Shown: positions 56,477 to 64,000 of the stretch, piece after piece | Position numbering within the stretch: the first letter of the stretch is position 1 | Layout: every line of letters starts with the position of its first letter | Source of the DNA: Aquanectria penicillioides | Lineage: Eukaryota > Ascomycota > Sordariomycetes > Hypocreales > Nectriaceae | Assembly (NCBI GenBank): GCA_003415625.1 | Contig: PYIU01000004.1 | Span: 3,720,001-3,784,000 of the forward strand | Direction: 5' to 3' | DNA: 64,000 bases | Notes under the pieces: model-generated | What the model was told of the DNA's origin: nothing | Database searches by the model: none | Seen by the model: only the letters and a program-made list of their open reading frames with translations | Position numbers and translations under genes: made by a program

Positions 56477-57332
56477 TTAACCAGCCGCATCAGCAACGGT
56501 TAAGTTTTTCCTCAGCTGCTCGATGGCATCATGGGAGAGACCACACTTGACCGATGCATACTGTTCTGCCGAGCCGTGCTCATGATGCAGTGCCCCCAGG
56601 GCTGCCAACATGCTCTCAGGTCTATTGCATTGTCAGTGGTTTTGCATATGGAGTTTCGTGCCAAGTCAAGACTTACCTAGCCCCAAGCAATCTCTCTGCG
56701 CCTTCAGGGTTGTCCCTCAGGGATTCGTGCTTCATGAGGCTGGCCATGATTTCTGGTTTCCTCTCAGCCAGGCCAACTTCTGTCAAACTATACTCTTGAG
56801 CGATGGCCTCGTCGTCTACCCCACATAAAGAGAGAATGATGGCGCAAGCAACGCCAGTTCGGTCCTTGCCGGCAGTGCAATGGATGAGCAGTGGCGAAGG
56901 ATCCGGCGAAGCCAGATGAGAGAGAATGGCGGCCATAGAGTCTGTACCAGATTCCCAAATGCTCCGGTACGTCTCGACGAATCCCTGTGTGCCCTCGCTG
57001 GTGTATTGCATGAAACGCAAGGCGATGGCCTCAGGGCCGTAGTCCTCATCGCGGAAAACGGGGACAAAGACTCGCTGGGCGCCGGACCATTCCCGGACGC
57101 CGTGAGAGTGGCGTTGGATCTCGATTGTGGATCGAAGGTCGTAAACGCGAGAGATGCCGAGGTCCTGTAAAGCCGCGATACCGGCGTCGGTGACCCGCGA
57201 GGGCTCGGCGGCACGAAAAACGAGGCCGGACTTGATGCTGTGGCCAGGCCGGGTCGCGATCGGTGTCCTTCCGATATCGCGAAAGTTGGGCAAGCCATCA
57301 ATGGGAATAAATGGAAGTTCGAGGGTTGACAT
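56477..57332 (-). CDS. protein tyrosine phosphatase, Y_phosphatase3 / DSP-like
   Basis: Exons 56677-57332 and 56477-56621 (55-nt intron) encode 266 residues. The N-terminal GLPNFRDIGRTP motif and the P-loop HCTAGKDRTG at 151-160 (nucleophile Cys152, Arg158) define the atypical CX5R family related to bacterial/fungal Tyr phosphatases. YDLRSTIEIQRH contributes the DLR motif seen in this group. Some members act on phosphoinositides. No targeting signal or membrane helix is seen. The last exon encodes a helical tail (SMLAALGALHHEHGS... KNLTVADAAG). Physiological substrate unknown. Confidence 0.87.
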
Positions 57333-59911
57333 GCTTGGCTATCTACCTAGTTTTTTGAACGGCATGTATAATCAGGGTATAAGGAAATGGTCGCACTTGT
57401 TTATTTGGAGGGAAAGTGCCTTAAACAAAGAGATACGGTCAGTAAGTAATGGAGGTGCCTTCCTTCGAACTAAAACCATTCTCGCATCTGCTCACCATTT
57501 GTGGTGAGAGTGGGGACCATCCCAGTACCTCGGCAGACGGGGGGGGCAAGTCGTCGAAGGGGTTGGAGGGAGGCCGATAGCAGAGATGACTAGGCTATGT
57601 TGCAGTGATACGAACCAATACGATCACGAATTTTACAAGTACACCATTGTGCATCTTCTCTCTGTACCTTGTTCATGGATAGCGCCAGTATTACAAGGGG
57701 GGAGTTCATAGTTTGTTGCTTCGGAAATAAGCGTGCAAGATGGGATAAATGGCACAATATGGAGCTCTAGGTTTGGCAAAGAAGTGCATATTATTTATTG
57801 GTCCTCCATTGAAGAGTGCTGTTGTTCTAAATCTAGTATGTGAAATCCTTACTGGATGTGCCTGAACCCCCGGTCCTGGTTTCGCCGCTTCAAGCCAATC
57901 GTGTCTAAGAAGGAAGCAATAACGAGGTAAAAAAGAAAGAAAAAAAAAGGTTGAACAGGCCGACTGTAGAAGGTGGAGAAACGAATATTTCGAAACGATT
58001 CCATGGTGCCAAATTTCAGTACGTGAAAGTCCAAGGCCCTTCAGATATTGAAATGCCAAGGTTGGCCTCTAGCTTGAAGAGTACGAGCAGTAGTTGCAGC
58101 GACCCATGTGGCAGTTGGGACAGTACTTGTCCAAGATTGTGGAGAACCAACCGTTGCCACATTGACACTAGTCGATCAGGTTAGAACAGGATTCACTCTA
58201 AACCCGAATCACTGATTTAACCTACACACTGCCAAATAGAAGGCGATTGGGCGTCGAGAAGCAGCATCGATCGCCGATCAATGTGGTTGTTGGGACTAGG
58301 AGCTTATTAGTACCATGGAGAGAAAGAGATGAGGCAGGTTACGATGACATACGAGTTTCCACTTGCCATCTTACTCAAAGTTTAGGAATGAGGAAAATCA
58401 AGATTGTATTGATTGCGAAGTAGGGCCAAGGCGCTGATGGAGATTCATTCGTTATTAATCAGGTACTTATATAGATATCGAAATAGGTTGCGGACACTGT
58501 CCGCGAGGCGAAGAGACATTCGGCAGCGAAATGCAATATGCCTTGAAGTTGCCAAAGGCAGTGCATCCCGTCGGCGAGCGCAGTGCGTAAGCCCCTAAGG
58601 CAATCATGGTGGTTGATATTCACCATACCCTCCAGTAACCCGAAAAGGTCTCGCTGGAACACACACAAGGCACGGATACTTTTACAAAGAGAAATCCTAA
58701 CTCAAGGCAAATTTGCTAGAGGTAGGTGGGGCAGGCAACCGGATATCATTCTTTTCAATCCCCTTGGCTTAAAAAGTTTGTTGCTCTTAGGCGCCTAGCC
58801 ATTGAGGCAGAGGAAGCACAGCCTCCTAGAGAAGGCCAGCGAGGGAAGGGGCCCATTGGTTTTTGATATTTGGACGGGAGCCGCCAATCGTGGTGGTGAG
58901 GCTAGCTGTGAGGCCGGAATGTAAGGCGGCCATGTGGGAAAGCTGCCTGGGTTTGTTGGTAAGCTACGAAGGGAGGGGCACTCAAAAACGATGTTGTTCG
59001 CCTAGGCTCACGAGAAGTGAAGCAGTAACAAGACACAATCACCCCATCAACACAGCCAGAAGCACACAGCCCCAGATTCTCCATCCGATGGGTCTCACTG
59101 CACGCCACAACTCTTCCAGATCAGTCAATCGCCAAGGATGCACTCAAGAGGGCTTCTCTCGCCCTCTCTCGACATGAGGCACGGCACCACTACAAGGGGA
59201 AGCAGAAGGTGCAGGCTAATAATTCACGTGGATGGGTGACCTGCTGGAGCCGAATCAACTTGGCCCATTCCTACAAGGCCCCAAGAAGCGGGGTTCCACG
59301 CATCCCTGGGCACACGAGAGCGTGAGCCGCAAGGTTTCCTTACAAGCTAGCTAGGTCCACTACGTCATCATTATTGCTTGAAATTTGGGAATCAAAAATA
59401 ATTTCAGGGCGTCACGACTACCATATTTGGCCCATTCATGGGCGGGAAAACATATCAGGCTTTCTTTTCTGGTAAGGGCATATTGCCTTTTCTCCAGTTT
59501 GTCAAGGTTTGGCGCAGCCGAGGCGGCTCCGTCCAGAGGTCACGCGATCCTCAGGTCTTGACCACGATCAGAAAATCAAACAGTAGCCAACCAAACACTC
59601 CCGACATGGTAACCCTCCAGATCCGCAGAACCAGCCTCAGAGCCTTCTTGCTTGCTTGCTTTCTTTCTTTTCAATCCCAGGCGTCTATTTGTATTTTCCC
59701 ATTGTTTTTCCTCTCCCCAGCATCCTCCTGTCGTGTGACACACCTGACCCATCAACAACTAACCCCTCACACATCTCTATCACGCACGCTTCGGGAGCAA
59801 CCGCGCCGCCAGTGATCATCGAAACCTAACACACCTGCGCGCTTGAGATTGGCACCTTTTTCACATAGGTATCACATCTGCGCTTGCGTTTCTAGGAGTA
59901 AATACTACAAA
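57333..59911. other. 2.6-kb intergenic interval between divergent genes
   Basis: No gene is supported. The final 300 bases before the membrane-protein gene are CT-rich. A short GGATGGGTGACC string near 59230 resembles part of 5S rRNA, but the rest does not match. Confidence 0.5.
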
Positions 59912-60540
59912 ATGGCTCCATTTGGCATGGCCCCCAGCTATGCTCTGTTCTCGGCACTATACCTTTGCTGCTTTGCCCTCGCACTTGCAACTTGTGGTCT
60001 CTACGGTGTTGATCTTCGCCGAGCTCATGAGCATGGCAAATATGCTGATTCAAAATGGGTGCGTCTCAAGTGTAGCTCGAAAAATGGGATCGTCAAATCT
60101 GTACTGATAATGATGCGTGAAATAGGTCTATGCCGTTGTTGTAGGTGGTATCTCGGCCGTTACCTGTGCTTGGTACTTTATTCCATTCGTCCTCCGTATT
60201 ACTGGCGTCCTTGCGGCTATCTGGAACTTCATTATCTTCACCCTGTGGCTTGCCCTGTTTGGTGTCTTTGGAAAGGTATGTACTCTGGTACCCCGGCCCC
60301 GGGAACAACATCCAGGGAATGAGGCCCAACAGAGGCTAAACGTAACTCACACACATGCAGATGTATATAGATGAAGACCCTGAGGGGGATGGTAGCATTC
60401 AGCGCATGAAGAATGCAGTCTGGGTTGACCTGACTAATTCTCTTCTGTGGTTGACTGCCACTACTGCTGCCTTTGGGTATTGGTGGAGGCACCGCGACAC
60501 TAAGACACGGTTTACTGGCCGCGCTCGCGTGCCAAGGTAA
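59912..60540 (+). CDS. small MARVEL-like four-helix membrane protein
   Basis: Exons 59912-60058, 60126-60275 and 60361-60540 encode 158 residues. Four hydrophobic segments are visible: about 10-32 (LFSALYLCCFALALATCGLYGV), 50-70 (YAVVVGGISAVTCAWYFIPF), 74-98 (ITGVLAAIWNFIIFTLWLALFG) and 126-142 (LLWLTATTAAFGYWW). A short loop of acidic residues (DEDPEGDG) precedes the last helix, and the C-terminus is basic (HRDTKTRFTGRARVPR). The topology and the W/N in the third helix resemble fungal MARVEL-domain proteins, which organise membrane microdomains. The family call is tentative; the gene structure is well supported by in-frame splices. Confidence 0.78.
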
Positions 60541-61658
60541 CAGACGGTCGAGGCACAAGATCACGTATACTCATGGGACAAAGTGACTCAAGGTTAAGAA
60601 GCGAATGTGAGTGAGTGAGGGCAATAGCCAGTCCAGAGTGTCTAGTCTTTAAAACATGTATACATACGATGGACCGGAGGAGTTCAAAGTGAAAGAGCCA
60701 AGGGAACTTGGACGGGACTTGCACACTGCTGCATCTATTGACCTCTTTCCTCGATGTGCATATGTCAACATATCTAAGCTTTATGTTATTTCTTTGGTTA
60801 TTTTACCCCCTTGTCAAAGGCATGCAGGCATACCTATGTACAGAGTAATAATACACAACCCAATACGCCCATCTAATTTGCCTTACGATGAGTGAGTGAT
60901 TCGAAATATCCACCACCACGCACCCTTCCTAGCCACAATGATAGATCAGCTAAGTAAAGAAAACACATTCATCTATTCCATCCAAAATGAGCGGAAAGAA
61001 ATCACATCACGGCAAATGCCTATCACTAAAGTGGACTACCGATTTTTTAGCAACGATCTCGAGATACACGCATATCGACGGTCCACCTACACAGCCAGCA
61101 CAATTCCCCATATCGTCTCCCTTACTAAACTCTGCGGTCATCTTGGCCTGGGGAATGTGGCAAAGTAGGACCAGCCGACTAATTTAACGTGTAAGAAAAT
61201 ACTAGTGGGTAGCAGTGCCTGGATAGGCGAACAAGAGTAATACCCTGTCATCAAAACTCCATCAGCCCGGATCATCTGTAAACCCCCCCTCCACCCCTAG
61301 CAACTCCAGACTTGGCATCTTGGGAGTTCTCTTCTTCGTCTCCCTCCTTATTCAACCCAACATCTCTTGGCCTTACCATCATATTCTATTTAAGGACACG
61401 ACCACAGAATTGATATATTCTTCTCTAACATTCAACACGAGCTCACGGTCTACCACTCACAGCAATCAGCCAACCGAATAGCTAGCCGGACGCGATCCTT
61501 CAGCTTATCAGGGATCTACCTCTTGCCACCGACGGCATTTCTGCCCTCCCCTCGATATAAAGGCTCTGGCGCCTCTAGGCGCAAACCAATCCACTGCCAC
61601 GCATCGTTTTCCTCCATAACATCGTAGCTTTCAGCCTAGCATCGGACACTCCAGAAAC
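60541..61658. other. intergenic
   Basis: No gene is supported in this AT-rich interval between two + strand genes. Confidence 0.45.
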
Positions 61659-63633
61659 ATGGCGAACTTCGCCCGATCCCTAAAATCGCCGTCCCTTTCA
61701 CCACGGCTTCGACCTTCTATGCCAAGTCGAACGATATCTAGCTCCTCAGATTTATCTCCCCCATCTCCCAACAGCCCTCTGTGCGAAGATTTTGCCCAGT
61801 TGAACATATCTGGGCACAACATGCCGACACCCCCAAGCGGACAAAGCATCAATAGGGATACAGACAATGTCAGTTGTCGATCCATCAATATTCGAAGTAA
61901 GTTGGTTTTTTCCCATGTATCCAGCATTCCATTGCCTTAATTAGCTATTCGCCATCGTCATTCCTCGAAAGTCACCTGCCCCATGCTATGCACACAGAGC
62001 GTGGGCTCATCCTCCCAACGTGTGCTTGGAAATCTGGGTGGCTTCCACAGCGTACCTTGGCGACCAGGTCAAACTGCCAGGCGGAAAGATTGGCGAGGGC
62101 TACGCGGTCGCCTTCGACAACGGAGAATGAAGAGGAAAAATCTTGACAAAAGCGCCCCGAGACATGACCCCTCCCACACTCCGATGATAGTCATCCGCCA
62201 CCTCAAACCAACTCGCACCATGGCCATGCTTCACCCCAACCATGTGGCCGCCGCACATCACACACCAGATCAAGAGGACTGTGCCTACCGAAACCCTCCA
62301 CTTTGTGCCCTCGTAGCAATATCAATGAGAAGCCACGAAGGTCTCCTTTCCTCCATAAGATAGCATGTCTGATAGAGCGTGCCGTAGGTGCGCATTGCCC
62401 TTTGGTCCCATCCAGCCTTCTTCAAGCTTCGTCGAGCTCAATCGCCACCATGCCGCCCTCGCGCGCCCTTTTTTCATTCATCCATGTTCCCCCTGCGGGC
62501 CAGGTTCTGGCTGTTTACCCCACACCTCGGCCAGCCATCGCGGAGTACCGGCGCCCATCTTACCAGTCGAGCTCTCGTGAAGAACACCCCGATCCTGCAC
62601 ATGTCTCCCATGACTCTATATTCTCTTCTCATCCAACCTTGTATGTCAAGCATACCAGTTTTTGCTTTCATCCCCTGTTAATTTACCTACTCACACGCCC
62701 CATATTAGCAGACGACTATGATCCAACGTCTCACGCATCTATTCGTCCTATCGCGCCACGCAACACTATTACCATACGAACCCACCCAATGACCATTGAA
62801 CTATCTCAAATTAAACGCTTCAGTGCTGCTCCTGTTCGCACTCCTCCCGAACCATTGTCGGCACGGGGAAATTTACCGGGGTACACCTTTCTCTCTCTCA
62901 TTTTCCTCTCACTTTGACTAATGGTTCCAACTGCAGAGGTTACTTCCCACTCCATGAAGATCCCAACGCTCGAATCCACCGCCCTCATCCATTCCAAACG
63001 CACGAGGACATCAGGATGTCACATCACCAGTCCATCGACTCTGTCGCGGACTGTAAGGCTGGTTATCCGGATCGGTCAACAGCAATGCCCGCCCAGAGTT
63101 TGGCCATAGCCCAGTCCAACACCCCAGTAGCGTCGTATGTACCTGCAGGATCCCACGATAATCCACTTTCGATGGGAAAATATTATCCCTCCAACTATGA
63201 GCAACAAACAAACAGCCAGGCACCATTACGTCCATCTATCGCTAATTCTCCATCTTCAAGCATCCATTCTGGTTCTCATATAAGTTCTCGAACTGGGGAT
63301 ATGTCCCAAATATTGATTCCCGAAACAGAAATCCAGCGCAAATTGCAGCAGTATCAGCGTGACATGGTAACCCAAGCAAGTATTGCCGCTGACGAACTCT
63401 TGGGTCGCTCTCGTGGATCCGGGTCACAGTCAGCAACCAGTATCTCGTTCAGCAGTATACAAGCTCGGGAAACTCGTTTTAAGGCTCCAGCCGCGCTTAA
63501 ACCCACATCCCCTCGACTACTACCCCTAGGGAGCCCAGGACCAGTCACTCCAATGAGCCTTGAATCCTCCGGGGTGAGCTACATCACTCGAAGAGAAGGA
63601 GCCGGCAGGCAAATAGATGAAACTTACGACTAA
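61659..63633 (+). CDS. Ser/Pro-rich hypothetical protein, exon structure partly unresolved
   Basis: A first exon 61659-61896 encodes MANFARSLKSPSLSPRLRPS and similar Ser/Pro-rich sequence, ending at a GTAAGT donor. The 3' part is better defined: frame up to 62880, a 56-nt intron (GTACAC...TAATGG...CTGCAG), then 62937-63633 ending GRQIDETYD. Its tail has ISSRTGDMSQILIPETEIQRKLQQYQRDM, a possible short helix, followed by Ser-rich sequence. Between 61897 and 62740 no single set of splice sites keeps one frame. At least one more intron is likely there (candidate GTATGT at 62641 to ATATTAG near 62709). I recognise no family. It could be one gene or two adjacent ones. Confidence 0.4.
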
Positions 63634-64000
63634 ACGTGACGATATTTTGTCTAGGTCATCACCTACTACCTATTGTGAGCAACACGTAGAGTGGGATGCA
63701 GGAAGAGAAAATTCTAACCTTTTGCCTGCCGGGAAGCATAAATGGTGTGAGGTGGATTAGATTATTTCAGATAGCAATGCATAGCCCATGTGCCGTTGTA
63801 TGAATACGGCACGGCACGCAAGAAAAAAACGTTTCAAAGCATAATAGATAGGCTTAGAAATCGCTGTCATTTCATAGAATCCTCCTCTCTTCATTTTAAC
63901 GCCAACTTCATCAATAAAAGCTGAAATGAAGACATGAGTAGTTTGCCGTTGAGCATTTCTACGGCGGTTCCGTTACAATTTTAGTTAGAAGTCATTGGCA
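63634..64000. other. 3' flank at window end
   Basis: AT-rich downstream sequence with no gene visible before the window ends. Confidence 0.5.

Noticed and set aside
59200..59300. Possible 5S rRNA fragment (GGATGGGTGACC string)
   Set aside because: Only about 17 bases resemble 5S rRNA; the flanking helices and the start of the gene do not match.
61998..62130. CAP-Gly-like reading LGDQVKLPGGKIG after the first intron of the right-end gene
   Set aside because: Only about a dozen residues resemble the start of a CAP-Gly domain and the frame stops soon after, with no GKNDG motif.

Overview
This window reads as nuclear DNA of a filamentous ascomycete, most likely a Sordariomycete and plausibly Hypocreales. 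Genes are separated by 0.2-3.6 kb. Most are interrupted by short introns of about 46-280 nt with GTRNGT-type donors, CTRAY-like branch sites and YAG acceptors. Several promoters carry CT-rich leaders, and the proteins are fungal in character (Rim2, Pmt2, Sec2, Sed5, Gna1, Ssk1). The genus cannot be fixed from sequence alone. All exon boundaries below were read by eye from splice motifs, reading frame and protein continuity.

Left third (1-19.3 kb): housekeeping genes. These are a mitochondrial pyrimidine-nucleotide carrier (Rim2), sorting nexin Snx3, the U2 snRNP subunit Prp21/SF3A1, the ER protein O-mannosyltransferase Pmt2 with a long acidic tail, and a Sec2-type Rab GEF. A 3.6-kb gene-poor stretch follows; it carries microsatellites and one copy of a short dispersed repeat.

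Middle (19.3-32.6 kb): two very large low-complexity Q/P/S-rich genes in tandem on the minus strand (19.3-25.6 kb and 25.8-28.5 kb). Their boundary may be a splice choice, and the downstream one shows two reading-frame discontinuities. The Golgi syntaxin Sed5 follows.

Sugar-metabolism block (34-47.3 kb): an aldo-keto reductase, a zinc medium-chain polyol dehydrogenase and a classical SDR lie side by side, the last two divergent from a 1.5-kb shared promoter. Next come Gna1 (UDP-GlcNAc synthesis), a diacylglycerol-lipase-like protein and a GH43 glycosidase with no signal peptide. The AKR/MDR/SDR trio fits a fungal uronic/aldonic acid route (glucuronate, L-idonate, 5-keto-gluconate), but this is an inference.

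Right third (47.9-64 kb): a CCDC97-like protein, then a decayed interval (48.6-51.5 kb) with an O-methyltransferase remnant next to the second repeat copy. After it come the HOG-pathway response regulator Ssk1 with a possible uORF, a mitochondrial small-subunit protein (S35 type), a CX5R phosphatase, a small four-helix membrane protein, and a poorly resolved Ser/Pro-rich gene at the end. No tRNA, rRNA, CRISPR array or intact transposon was recognised.
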